Below are positions 1-11,108 of a DNA stretch of 64,000 nt, in pieces; position 1 is the first letter of the stretch, and every line of letters begins with the position of its first letter. Location of the stretch: the NCBI GenBank assembly GCA_004794785.1, contig SJOL01006486.1, positions 507,708 through 571,707 of the forward strand. Direction: 5' to 3'. The translations under genes and the position numbers were made by a program. The notes under the pieces were generated by a model. That model worked only from the letters and a program-made list of their open reading frames with translations. It was not told the origin of the DNA and ran no database searches. Source of the DNA: Opisthorchis felineus. Lineage: Eukaryota; Platyhelminthes; Trematoda; Opisthorchiida; Opisthorchiidae.

Positions 1-2940
1 AACAGATGGTGGTGAATCAGATGTCCTTGTATCAGTGGTGACCAAAGGAGCTATTCGAAGGCACCAGTCTTTTGCTGCGGGAACAGTAGAACTTGTGTAT
101 AAATGTATGTGAATAAAATGGCTCAGTGGGTAAATTAAAATGTCATCATCGTTGTATATCAACTAGAAACAAATCAAGTTGGCTGCGACAGACCGGTCCG
201 ATATTGCAGAAGTTGACCAGTGAGTAATATACTGTAGCCGCCATAGCTCTGAGGTCTATTGTTCATACCCAGCTCTGTAGACATATCATTGTAAACATAT
301 TTCCGAGAGCATGATTGCTTCATGCCCGTAGGAGAGAGCTGTCACATCATGTCTTTGGAAGATATGCCCACCAAAAACGATGACAATGTATATTTGCACT
401 GTGCACGTAAAACGCAACTAATCTGCTTTTGTAGTAAACACTCTAAAGTCTTTCACAAATGTGAAGACCATTCTTGCTCAAATGAACCACTGAGGATTGA
501 TGTATAATGATAAAAGCATTAGATTTGGAATGCCAGTCGCAAAGGATTGGTGCACCAAGTCTCGCACCGTGATTAGATTGGTTAGACATTTCGTAGATGA
601 ACTTTGACAACATTTCTGAACTTTGTAGGCTGAGTGGGTAACAAAAGTGAGGGTTTTCTCATCATAAGTGAAATTTGGAGAAAGTGGTAGGTGTCAATAT
701 ATCTTTTTATATTACACAAGACTATCCATGTTTAACGTTCTCTGCCAGGATGGGTCGCTCATGGGCGTAATTATTATATCATGCTACCGACTATTTGTCA
801 CATTTGCTACTACTGATCGCACTGTCAAATGAGAGCCTTACTATAAGATGCCATTCAAACCCTCCGAGCCTCTGTATTGTGCAGCGTAACCCATAACGCT
901 TGGGAACACTCGGGATGATATACTGAGTCCCGAAACCCTGGTGGTCACGAGTGCAGGAGACCCCGTTGACAAAAGGCCCAACCAGTTAATCTGATTAGTT
1001 CGCCCGAACCAAACAGTTTACAAGTTCCAAAAGCAGCTTCGGTTATATATGGTAAATTCCTCTGACGGATGACAGTAGCAGATGTGGATCTAAAGGACAA
1101 CGATCTGTCGTTCGTATCTACTTTGCACCCAGCAAAAATGTGCTTGAGTATTGTTCCCGTTACTATCCGAAATGACCTACGGATATGAGGGCGTCAACAA
1201 AATGGTCTATTTAGTTAACTTTATAGGAATGTTGATGCCAGTTTTTATCCAAAGGGTCATAAACTCTATAACGTTACACAGCAACTCATCAGTGTATTTG
1301 AGAGTAGACTGACGGAAAGCTACATTTGGTCAGCCTTCTGAGCTAAATGCTGTGTTCGGGAATCCGAATCGTCGTTCCATCTGGGTCCATACGGCATGGC
1401 ATTATTTCAGCCTGCATACGCCCGGGACATACACTCAGGGTTACATGCCAATTGAGAACCTATGTTTACTACGGGTGTATTGCTATCGGTGGTGACGATG
1501 ATGACGATGACGGCAAACCATACAGCAGCAGCATCCACACAGATGTGCAAGATCCTCTGAATTTCAAAAAGTTGTCAAAAAGTTTACCCTGTTTTTACAG
1601 CAATCTTTGGGTATTGAAATAATGCATTTTAGTACAATGTTGCAGACGTGAACGATAGACTACATGCAACCGATTCTTTTCAGTTCATTTTAAAATTCTT
1701 TACTTTTCAATGATAATAATCCGAAGCAAATCGGTTTTTAATGTTGACCAAAATGCCGGAATTTTCTAGCCTTCCTTGTTGGAGGGCAGTTATTCTCTTA
1801 GGTATTCTGTGTAATTGAAATGTTCAGTAAGTCGTACAAGACCCTCGAAATATACGTGACAGTCAGTGCACCAGTCTGCCGATTAGCAAAGCACCACGCT
1901 GAAAAGTGTTTCCAGTGTGACATTGGCTGGTGAATGACAGAGCACATGATACGGAAATTTGAAGGTTCCATTATTGTGTGTCTTCCAGAAGGATACGATA
2001 GATTGAATTCCCTGCGATAAAACTTGCTTCGTAAGAAATTTCAAGTCAAACCTCCAGGAAACCAGTTTTCTCACAATTCTGGCATAGTTTAGCCCACATA
2101 AATCTATGGTTTATTACCCAATGACAAATTCTGTTCCATAGCAAACTTAATACCATAAAGGTAAATTTGCCAACAGATACGGTACTGAATAAGTCATTTG
2201 TTGAAAACGATGATTGACCGACAAGAATTGCAACCATGGTATCCGTAACAAATCCAAATTTGGGCAGTTCTATTAAAAACAGCCACCTTGCTTAATGGTC
2301 CTAAAGTGACCTTTCCGAACTAGCACAAGTAGACTGGTTAGAAAACAAAACGGCTCTGATTTTGTTCAATTTTTTCACTGCTAATAAATTCGGTTGATAT
2401 AACGCCTCACTGAACAGTCAAACTACATGTAAACCTATTGGAACGAACGGACAGCCAAACAGGTTGCTGGACAGTAAACATGAAACATAATTATCCGCGC
2501 AGCGATAAGCTATTTTCACCGTTGCACATTATCCATGGATTGTTCTTGCGCTCTAAAATAAGGGGACTTCTGCTGGTCAAATCCTGATGTGTTTTTTTTG
2601 GAAATGTTCTTCCCTTTTTCTTACCATTGGTGAATCACAGGCTGTAGCGCTTAGGATTCTCAAGTTGCGACTGTAAAAAGCTCCTTAGTCTATGCAATCA
2701 AGTTATTTGTGAACGGTACCAAGAGAATGTCAGTCCCCTAGTTATGGACGATGTTTCGTTGCTAGGTCCCTAATGGCTGTCTGCTTAGCGAATGACGCAA
2801 AACAAATGTCCCAAATTCTAGCTGAATAGGACCGGTTTACTATCAGAACACCAAGCTAAATGACAGCCATGGACTTTGAGACAGTCAAACTCTAGCCGGT
2901 CCCTCGAATTTACAAAAGATAGTTAAGAACCTGATAGAGC
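1..2940. other. Gene-free stretch, no supported gene
   Basis: I see no coding region with recognisable homology, no RNA gene and no clear repeat array here. Two minor points: a 17-base string (aaggagctattcgaagg, 46-62) recurs just after the Penelope-like relic near 4600, and a short Cys/His-rich reading frame lies at 322-507 (see findings). A short GATGAC-type trinucleotide run lies near 1495-1513. The other open frames are short and look random. Confidence 0.5.
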
Positions 2941-2943
2941 TCG

Positions 2944-3072
2944 AAGTAGCTCAGTTATTAAGGCACGAACTTAATGACTGCAACATCTTGACTGCTCTTG
3001 CTTAGGCCTCGGCTCTCTTCTGAAAGTGTGATAGTTGGTTAGCGAAAGGGTGTTACAGCTGACAATTTTTTT
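2944..3072 (+). repeat. tRNA-derived SINE copy, diverged
   Basis: The segment opens with a tRNA A-box-like string (TAGCTCAGTTATTAAGG, from about 2947). Near 3046-3062 it carries 'gggtgttacagctgac', which matches 'gggtgctacagctgaa' in the better-preserved copy at 18868. The spacing between head and tail is similar in both. This supports one SINE family with a tRNA-like head, of which this is an old copy. It ends in a short T-run near 3065. No intact tRNA cloverleaf can be drawn, so it is not a tRNA gene. Confidence 0.5.
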
Positions 3073-3589
3073 TATATCGACCTGATTCACCCTTTCATGA
3101 GCCGAAATGCTGTTCACTATTTGTTCACTATGTTTATAAAGGAGATTTGATCTAAGAAATATTTAAGTTCAGTTTCTAAAAGTGAAGCCCCTAAGTTATC
3201 AGAATGTTCCATCCATTGCAGGCACGGATAGGGTAGAAAAAGGCCTGTTTGCGGTGAATCATACTTGTGGCATCATTGGAATAGGCTGCCACTGTAAAAA
3301 AATACATGTGACAAAGTTAGTGAATTCACATAAAAGTGGGAGAATCCCAAACGACAAAGTACAAAGATGAGAAATAAAATGTGACTTTTGCAATTTTAGG
3401 TAACACTGGGCCCGAAATTGTAGCTGACCCTGAACTAACCAATATTTACTAGCCAGCGCCCGCAAAGAAATCAGGTAAGTGGAAGCTGACTAACGTTTTC
3501 GCAACCTAAGGCATCAACCGACAGAATCGTTCACAAACGCAACCACCATCAACATAAGTCTCAGCAAGCAGCGTTGACCGTACCTGGTC

Positions 3590-3690
3590 AACGTGTGCCA
3601 GCTGACGATATGAAACCGTCCATTAAAAAAGGACGCATTGAGGAGGCTAATTCGTTTAGCAATAAGGCACCTACAGCCAAACGTTTCTGC
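3590..3690 (+). pseudogene. Scrap of Ty3/gypsy reverse transcriptase
   Basis: One frame of this stretch reads IKKGRIEEANSFSNKAP. That lines up with MLKNGIIEEANSAYNSPV in the N-terminal part of the reverse transcriptase of the intact gypsy element at 29815-33678. The match is short (about 17 residues) and decays on both sides. It is either a very old gypsy fragment or, less likely, chance. It does not derive from the intact copy, since the nucleotide sequences are not closely similar. There are no flanking LTRs. Confidence 0.35.
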
Positions 3691-4132
3691 CCAGCGAAAA
3701 TACTAAAGGACAGGGTGTGATCTGCTGAGAGCCTAGTGATGCTGTCTTTGAGAATCACATACACAGTACGTCTTCGGCAAACGGCAGTATATTTCTCGCA
3801 GCAGTGTGGTTAGTTCTGATAAATAGAGTACTATTCACAGGACTAGTAGACATAGAGTTAGAAACAAACCATATACATCGTTAACTGCTAATTTTTTAGT
3901 TGAGCAGGGCAATTTGATTCCACATATTTCATTACTAGTCGAGATGACAGTGAGTAGAAGTATGTTGAGGTTGAAAGTGTGCGGTTGTTGCGCGTGCGCG
4001 GATTGATGTGGTGTTTACTCACCCAGGTCGACATTGACTGATCATTGATCATTTGGATAAGCATTTCTGACGGCCCGTTGACTGACCCATCATTTTGGTG
4101 TATACCGGGCCGCCCTGAGGCTTGACCTTTGT

Positions 4133-4620
4133 TTGTTTGCCCGTAAAGTTGGTCGCTTTATTCCGTCTGTTGATCTTATTAGCCCACAAACAGCAGCTGC
4201 GTTGAGGAAACGGACCTCAGGACCGAATGGAGGGGCAAGAAACACCGTCGTGTACCGAAGTAGCTGCACGGACTGCGACAAATATTTTATTGAACACACT
4301 AGAAGGAAACTCTATACATGAGTAAAAAAACACAACGCAAATATCAAAAGACACAACTCTCTAGCCTTTTTTCATACAGGAAAATCAGGAAGGACACGAG
4401 TTCAATCCAGAAAACGCAAAATTCGTAGCACGCAGAAGTACAAGACACAAGCGTTACTCCGAAAATCCACCCTGTCCACACACCGCTACAAGCTAGGGAC
4501 CACTAACTCAATAACAACACTGAGTCAACCTCGGCAATCAGACCAACGGAGCGAAAAACGGGACCATCATTATGATACTTTGAGAGACTTACTTATAAGG
4601 AGCTATTCGAAGGGGGTGTA
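4133..4620 (+). pseudogene. Penelope-like element GIY-YIG endonuclease relic
   Basis: The frame opening at 4133 contains VVYRSSCTDCDKYFIEHTRRKL followed by a basic stretch with KKHNANIKRHNSL. This is the layout of the GIY-YIG endonuclease at the C terminus of Penelope-like retroelements: V-V-Y, a C-x-x-C pair, a YIG-like triplet (here FIE), an R, then a conserved K-x-H. A TGA at 4319-4321 interrupts the frame exactly where the family normally has Arg. The same frame then stays open to a TAG at 4618-4620. The YIG glycine is replaced, so the copy is dead. No reverse transcriptase portion is visible upstream, so this is a 3' fragment. Family assignment is by pattern and was not searched. Confidence 0.6.
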
Positions 4621-6660
4621 GATGGTCCTGTTTGCTCCTGGAATAAACCCCAAGAGCCGCAAATTCCATCATTGGATAAAATTAAGGCGTACTTTTAATG
4701 GTACAAATATACGGACAAAAGAAAGTAGCCTGCCAATCTTGTAATTTAAAGTAACATGGTAAAGCTTCGGTAAATCCTACTTTACAAATTCATGACTTGT
4801 TTCAGTACTACAGAATGTTTTGTTTGTCCGGCTTGCAACTAGTTGCACAATCTTGATGAATACTTTTGGGACCTGAAAAAGAGGATATCTTCTCTTGGAT
4901 ACGACTTGCAACATGCTAGTTAGCATGCACGTATAATATATCATACACATCATACACATATACATGTAATTCGTGTTACTGCATTCCCGATGAAGAACCA
5001 TGAATACCTGCTCTTTATATATTTTAATTGGTGATTTTTATTGCGTACGGCAACCATGAATTAGTTTTGACTAAAAAAAACGAAGGTTACTTCGTTAGCT
5101 TTCTGGACGGCTCAGGAAGTGGTCTCCTTTCATAGGAAAAGAAAAAGTAAAACTGTCTGTTTACAAGAGATAGAATACAATTCAGCTGTGCTGATTACAA
5201 GTGAAACGAAAGCTGGAAGATTCTTGAAAAATTAGAGTTAGCATGTTACCTTACATACACTATTCCTGAAGGGCATTTCCAACGGATAAAAATTGACGTC
5301 AGCTTTGGTTTTTGTTTAACTTCAATTCAGTCATAGTTTTTGACTGATTAGTAAAACCACTTCTATCACGTGATTAGTCCGCCCACTGAATAATATGATA
5401 AGAAATTCTATATCGATGAACTATGGAGTAAAATATGACCCGAGCCATAACTATAAGCCAAAGTCTTATTGGTTAATGCGTCGAACTGCGGTAGCAATAG
5501 AGAAAGCATACGAATACGGCTACGGTAGCAGCGTTGATAAGCTGATCCCATCTGCCAGAGTGACGTGGTTATCTGCAATTCATATCGAACTCCGTCTACC
5601 CTCAACTGATTGGTATCCTTGACCATGCGGTAAATACAGAATTCAAGGAGGTTTTTTCACGGCATACTGCAATGCATCGCTAACACTAGACTCTGTTGTT
5701 AGTCTCGAAACCAAACGTCACTGAGGTAGCAGGTAGACCATATGAATTTCCGGAATATTTTAATTTTTTGACAATGAGAACACTCATCAGCCAATTTTCC
5801 TAATGACATTGCCATGGCGACCTCGTTACGTAATCTAATGCAAATAAATTCACGTGAGACAAGCAACAGGTTTACGCGGTTCGGCAAGATCACCAATATG
5901 ATAGAAGAAATGCAAACAGAAGGGCAATCATCCGAAGAACATTTTCTGGTTAATAGTCCAAGGATCAGGTACACGTGCACATATTTGGCATGCCCGAGGG
6001 GGGCGGTGGTGCCATTAGCTAGACCACGATGCTGATGTAGCCATCATTTGACCGAAATATAACGACACCATGTTCATATACGCCAAGTCGGTGGTGGAGA
6101 GCCCTCGCTGTCGTCTGGGTGAGCATCATCTTCCGACCTTATGGACTGTATTTTATTGCAGCACATTGTTTTAGTCCTGTTAATTTGAACCTAGTTTACT
6201 TTTTCCTCCACGTATACCTTCAAATGACCCACCCTGATATTCTGGACATTCCAGAATGTTCGGCGTACAGCACTGCTGAATTCGACTCTTTGTGACCGTT
6301 TTGCATTGACCGAGCTGAATGATGGCTATCACCTTGGAGGTATCTCATGAGTAGGACGAGCCATCAGACCGGTGGTTGCATAAACTATGGGTCACAACTA
6401 TTCAGATGTTCCAAAATTAGTCGGCAGTTGTAAGCCACCATTTGGGCAAGCAGAAAACCCTACAGTCTACCATCTGGTTTTATTATCTCGGGTTTACACA
6501 GGGTACGGGGGGTTTAGTTGGGTACACATGTTGCCTTGCGCAAACGGTATACTGCTTTACCCATTACGCACGGGAGTCCCTCGATGTGTTTCGGTGTGAC
6601 AGATCTATTTGAAAATGGAAAAAATTACACGTGTATGGTATGTGGCATATATATGGTATG
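4621..6660. other. Gene-free stretch
   Basis: No recognisable gene. It holds small simple repeats only, such as two CATACACAT units near 4945-4965 and a short hairpin-like 'cgaaggttacttcg' near 5079. Frames of 60-93 residues overlap on opposite strands and none shows a known motif. Confidence 0.5.
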
Positions 6661-6664
6661 CAAG

Positions 6665-6666
<2 letters not shown>

Positions 6667-6706
<40 letters not shown>
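6667..6706. repeat. (AT)n microsatellite
   Basis: An uninterrupted alternating AT run of about 40 bases. It is self-complementary and likely polymorphic in length. It lies about 0.7 kb beyond the end of the KCTD-like gene, in a gene-free stretch. Confidence 0.95.
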
Positions 6707-6708
<2 letters not shown>

Positions 6709-7010
6709 CAAAGGCACTCCGAGGAAACTTCAGCCGTGCTACTGGATAAACAGCGGGATTCTACTGCACTTTTAGAGATATCCTGATTATGCGCCTTCCT
6801 CTAACTTTGGGTTGTTGGATCTCGATACTTGTAATTAAATACAAGCTTATTGCTTGAGCTCTGGCATACTCAGACCGTTTACCCGGTCAAGATACATCCA
6901 CATGTCATGCTTTTTTTCATCCCGGGCTGAGGACACAGGCTAAAAGGTACCACTGACCCACAAGTAAGCACATAAACCTAAAAAAACGGTGTCGCAATGA
7001 ATCGTCCAAC

Positions 7011-7016
7011 TTTATT
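7011..7016 (-). promoter_or_regulatory. Candidate polyadenylation signal for the KCTD-like gene
   Basis: On the minus strand this reads AATAAA, 366 bases beyond the stop codon of the KCTD-like gene. It is the first canonical hexamer I see downstream, with a variant AATAAG closer in. The assignment is positional only; a transcript end would be needed to confirm it. Confidence 0.35.
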
Positions 7017-7381
7017 ATAATAATGGCTTCATGGACAATAAAGACTCACAAAATATAATCTGCAACGTTCATTTGTGCGCACCTTGACAACACAGTAAAA
7101 TGCCGAGAACTCATGAGTCTAGCCAGCAGGAGATTACACTGAATTCTCTAGTGTCAGCGTTACAGTATTCATGCAGAACACAGACCAAAAAAGTAAATCT
7201 GTTTTCCTGGAGCTTTGCGTCTTTTTCAACTTTGTATAGTCTGTGGGTGTTCACTACATAAACGTGGAGCATTTCAGACCTTGACAGTGGACAGCACAAA
7301 CGTAACTTAGACGATATCATACGGAGATAGAATAGCTTATTATGAAACATCAAACTTGTTCCTTGTTGTCAGAAGCGGAAT

Positions 7382-8059
7382 CTAAAGCCGTTTCACAAAA
7401 ATGAACTCATTGTAGTGTTGCCAGCGGGTTTCTTCATCATCCTGTATAAACTTCACTTCATTGGCCACCCCACTTGTGCCGGAAGCGCAGGCGGTTATTA
7501 ACTGATAGCCATCGTTGTAGAGCACATCAAAACATTGCTCTAGGATGCAGTGTTTAAGAAAAAACCTGCTTGAATAAGCACTTCCGGTGTCTGGATCTCT
7601 CGTGTCGTTTAGTGTGTCCCCAAACAGTCGACGACATTCAGTAGTCTGTCCGGCCACCAATATTCTTGCCAACTTTCGAAACCGAAGGTCGGTAGAGCCA
7701 TCCCTAGATGCACTGAATGTTCCACGATAACCCACGGTAACGCAAGAGTAACGAGGTTCCATTTCTTTACTAATGATTTCCACAAGCTTGTTGAGTTTGT
7801 AGAAAGTGGCTTCTTCTTTCAAACGTTCTAATTCATCAAAATTTCGTGGGATGCACAATTTTCCGTAGCGACAGTAATCCAGAATATATCGGAACAAACT
7901 CGGATCCCGGTCTATAAACAAATTATGATTTACATCACGCAGCGCAGACGAATTAGTCAATAATTTAGCCAAGTAGGAATCTGGGTCATGTTTCAGTGTT
8001 GTTGTAGTTGTCGTGTATAGGGTGCCTCCAACGTTCAGGGTCAACACCTGTGAGGACAT
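7382..8059 (-). CDS. KCTD12-like: BTB/POZ protein of the KCTD8/12/16 group
   Basis: This is a 225-residue protein from a single uninterrupted ATG-to-TAG frame. Residues 5-98 form a T1-type BTB/POZ domain: LTLNVGGTLYTT at the start, then RDVNHNLFIDRDPSLFRYILDY and a C-terminal L-K-EA-FY-L helix, as in KCTD proteins. Residues 105-222 match the H1 domain of KCTD8/12/16, with the signatures VTVGYRGTFSASRDG, FGDTLNDTRDPD, YSSRFFLKHCILEQCFDVL and a closing W-x2-YNEFIF. In vertebrates these proteins assemble as oligomers, bind the GABA-B2 receptor tail through the BTB domain and bind G-beta-gamma through H1, which speeds desensitisation. A similar role at the inner face of the neuronal membrane is inferred. 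The protein ends right after H1, so it lacks the H2 domain of KCTD8 and KCTD16 and the long N-terminal extension of KCTD12. No intron is visible. Family assignment is strong; orthology within the group is unresolved. Confidence 0.92.
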   Translation of the reverse strand: MSSQVLTLNVGGTLYTTTTTTLKHDPDSYLAKLLTNSSALRDVNHNLFIDRDPSLFRYILDYCRYGKLCIPRNFDELERLKEEATFYKLNKLVEIISKEMEPRYSCVTVGYRGTFSASRDGSTDLRFRKLARILVAGQTTECRRLFGDTLNDTRDPDTGSAYSSRFFLKHCILEQCFDVLYNDGYQLITACASGTSGVANEVKFIQDDEETRWQHYNEFIFVKRL

Positions 8060-9334
8060 CAGAGAGAATAGAGTTGTCTAAATATGACTGTCTGCTAACC
8101 GTAAACTACCAACGTTTTTAAGCTTTGACTGCGGAAGTTTTTCGACCAGTCAAAACACAGCTTAAATGTCCGGGCTCTGATTGGATAAGGTTGGATCACG
8201 TAGACCATCGAGCTGATACGCCCCTTTAAATGTGGACATGTTAGGCTTTTGGTGTCATTCCACTGCGCCGTATTGTCTGCTTGTGCTTTTAATTAACCAC
8301 GAAAATTTCGATAGAATTGTTTTCCCCACACTCGGATGCCTCTGATTTTTCAGCGGTTACTTTTGGTCAGTCTTCCGTCTCTTAGTGAACTGCACAAGAC
8401 ACTGCTGACCATGCCTAAGGCATCTAACTTTTTGAGGGTTGACTGAAAGTGTGTTGACCCTACACAATTTTTTTCCCTGTCCCGAAGGTTTCAGTGGTTA
8501 ATTTGCAAAACTTCGGCCATCCTTTGTCGTTTGTTAGGGAATTTAATAAAGTACCAACTGAAATTTAATTCACTAAGTTAAGTCAGCTTCTCATCAACAG
8601 AATTCTCCCGGAAGAATTGAGCCCTTAACCTTCCTGTTAGTATCTGGGCGTTTCTCAATAAGATCGCAAGTACCCGTTCAGCAGTATAAGTCATTCTCAG
8701 ACAAGTCATGGCGCTACTGCTCACTGATCACTTCTCTGACGGCTTGTCCAACTTCACTGACATTTCGAAGAATAAGGAATGCAGCCGGTTCACATTAGGA
8801 GTTAAGAAATATTCCATTAATCTGAGTAAAAAACTTCGTAATGTTCATAACCATGCTTTTCTTTTTTCCTTTTTATCCCATAATATGTTACACCTTTTTG
8901 TGAGTACAAAAATTTCAGTTTAGGGTAATACACTAGGTGTGAGTCTGATAAGTCGTCTATTCAACCACTAACCCGATCTCCCCATGCACCATTCTCTCAC
9001 TATTTATCAAGCTTCCAGGACTATTTTACGAGATAATTGTGTTGTTTTCGTGTCAGGTAATCCTGGATTTTAGTTATGCAACCTCAATTCTGTACTCCTA
9101 GTTTGGATTCAACTTACCATTAACCATAGCAGCATTATTGAAAGACTATATTGCAGTCAGTTGGCTCATTTAAGCACTTTTCAGCTACTGAATCTTACCA
9201 CCAAATGATCAAAGACGTCATGAATAACTGCCCGAATTCCGCACACTTCGGATGGGTAGCTGCCAAGAAACTCGAAAGAGTCATGAGAGCTGAGCTACTT
9301 TCGGGTTACCCAAACCTGGATAGGAGCAATCGGA
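8060..9334. other. Region upstream of the KCTD-like gene
   Basis: No gene is supported. The first few hundred bases should hold the promoter and 5' leader of the minus-strand KCTD-like gene. The minus strand has a weak TATA-like 'catattta' near 8081-8088, but it lies too close to the ATG to be convincing. The rest is AT-rich with no repeat that I can identify. Confidence 0.4.
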
Positions 9335-9412
9335 AAGTCAAGGTTAATTTCCGACCGCGGATTTTTCGGTCAGAAAGTTCAAACCCTAACCATTGAGCTA
9401 TCTCAAGCTGCA
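9335..9412 (-). repeat. tRNA-derived SINE head, minus strand
   Basis: Read on the minus strand, the segment gives GAGATAGCTCAATGGTTAGG followed by a stretch with CTGACCG. This matches the order and spacing of 'gagatggctcagtagttaga ... ctgaccggg' in the copy at 18868. The first part is an RNA polymerase III A-box-like sequence. The tail beyond the tRNA-like head is not recognisable, so this is a truncated or old copy. Confidence 0.5.
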
Positions 9413-9941
9413 ATGCAGTTACGATGCGAAAATGGATTATCTCACATTTCTAGCGTTTGGACCACCTTTCTGAGCGGAAGAGCATATTTCTTTCGTAGAA
9501 CCGTATACCATTTGGCAACTTTCAACCAATGATCAACCCTTTCTACAGTATCCCGGTCATTTCAAATGACGGTAATGCCCACAGAGTTTCAGGCACTCCA
9601 CCTTTACTATTTATATCTTGTAAACGTACCACGATATAGCTAGATTCAGTCCCTTTCCAAATAGCACTCTAATAAACCGTCAATATGTAACATGCTCTGT
9701 TGTGATATACATTAGGCACAATTCCACATCTACTTCCAAAATTTCTCCATTCTGTCGTGCTGATTTGGAGCTATACGAGACAAAGTTTTACCTAGCTTTC
9801 AGTAGGCTTGTCCCAGTTCGGATAAACGGTCACCGGCAGTTGTACTGAGTAGTATCATCGTTTCAAGTTTTCAAAGCATCAGGGTTTATTGTTTCTGCAT
9901 CTGTAGCTGCTTTAATGAGGACTACCACTGTGTTGATAAAC
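9413..9941. other. Gene-free stretch
   Basis: I see nothing beyond AT-rich unique-looking sequence with short random frames. Confidence 0.4.
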
Positions 9942-10499
9942 TAAATTGTAAACAAGCAAAATACACTCTTTTGCGAACAAATTTGGTTTTGCGGGAGGCT
10001 CACTTAGAACGCAGCTGAATCTCTCGTTTGATGATGTTTTCAAGCAACTGAATGTGCTACACCACGCCGCCTCATGTTTCATTTGCTACGATATTCGAGA
10101 TATCGCGATGTATGTACAGAGGTAGTACACTACTCACAAGGTTGCTGAAAATTGTTCAACAGCCCACGACCAGTTTTGCCCTTCTTTAAGCTCATCATAT
10201 AGACGCAGTCCCGGAGTGTCCGTCAACCTTATGTTCTACTTGAACTCAAATTGCTTGAAAAATCAAAACGAGAGATTCAGCTAGGTTCTAGGTGAGTAGT
10301 TCGCAAACCCAATTTGTTTGCAAATGAGTACATTTCGCTAATTTCGTGCAATTTGGTTTCAAGTAGAACATAAGATTGACGGGAACTCGGGGACTGCGCC
10401 TACCTGGTGAGCCCCAAGGAGGGCAAAACCGGTCGTGGGCTGTCGAAGAATTTTCAGCAACCTTATGAGTAGTGTATTAAGTATATAAATTGTAAACAA
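9942..10499. repeat. Foldback repeat, locus A (nested inverted repeats)
   Basis: Two sets of inverted repeats overlap here. The outer arms 10128-10250 and 10345-10474 are reverse complements at roughly 85% by eye. They begin and end with CACTACTCACAAGG / CCTTATGAGTAGTG and are flanked by TA on both sides. A second pair, 9956-10050 and 10249-10335, is also inverted and carries 'tctctcgttt' / 'aacgagaga'. Between them lies a loop module with 'gatattcgagatatc' (about 10090-10105). The whole unit sits between perfect 14-base direct repeats, TAAATTGTAAACAA, at 9942-9955 and 10486-10499. Related modules occur at 36.7, 39.1 and 63.0 kb. There is no coding capacity. This looks like a non-autonomous foldback or MITE-type element, possibly one copy inserted into another. 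Confidence 0.8.
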
Positions 10500-11047
10500 T
10501 TTTGGAGGTTGGAATGTCTGGGCTTAATTAACGAATCCTCTCATAAGATCAAAGATCGCTAAGGACCGACTTTACTTTATTATGACGCGACAATTTTGGG
10601 CTCAATCATCTGTGACACTGAGGGTTCACGGGAGTTTTTCCTGTTGTCCAAAACCTCGTTAGTCACTGAAATCTAATTTCAAACTTCGTGATTAACTCTG
10701 CCTTCCAGGTTACCTCATAAAGAAAAGTCCTCCCCGTTTAATCTTTTTTCAGTGTTACAAGAGTTTTCAGAGCTAACGATGAAACTAATATTTGATGTAG
10801 TTGTGGAATACCCCCCAACACGCTCAAGTGGTATCACTTAAATCATCGTAGATGAGCGGAGTTTGTGTGAACAGTCAAGTAGCCACCGTACCTGTCGTTA
10901 TCGTTAGTGACTGCTTTTAAAAAAGGTTATCAAAAACCCATTGCTTAGATCGACTCCCACCAAAGTACAATAGTGTCTTTCGTAAACCATTGGGATTCTG
11001 TGAGAATAAACAGGGCACTTGGATATGGAAGCCATCGAAATTGACCA
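10500..11047. other. Gene-free stretch before the assembly gap
   Basis: AT-rich sequence with no gene or repeat that I recognise. Confidence 0.4.
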
Positions 11048-11108
11048 NNNNNNNNNNNNNNNNNNNNNNNNNNNNNNNNNNNNNNNNNNNNNNNNNNNNN
11101 NNNNNNNN
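11048..11108. other. Assembly gap (61 Ns)
   Basis: A run of undetermined bases. Open frames that appear to cross it (10904-11138 on the minus strand, 11019-11285 on the plus strand) are artefacts of translating N. The flanks are ordinary AT-rich sequence, so I cannot tell what caused the gap. Confidence 0.98.
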
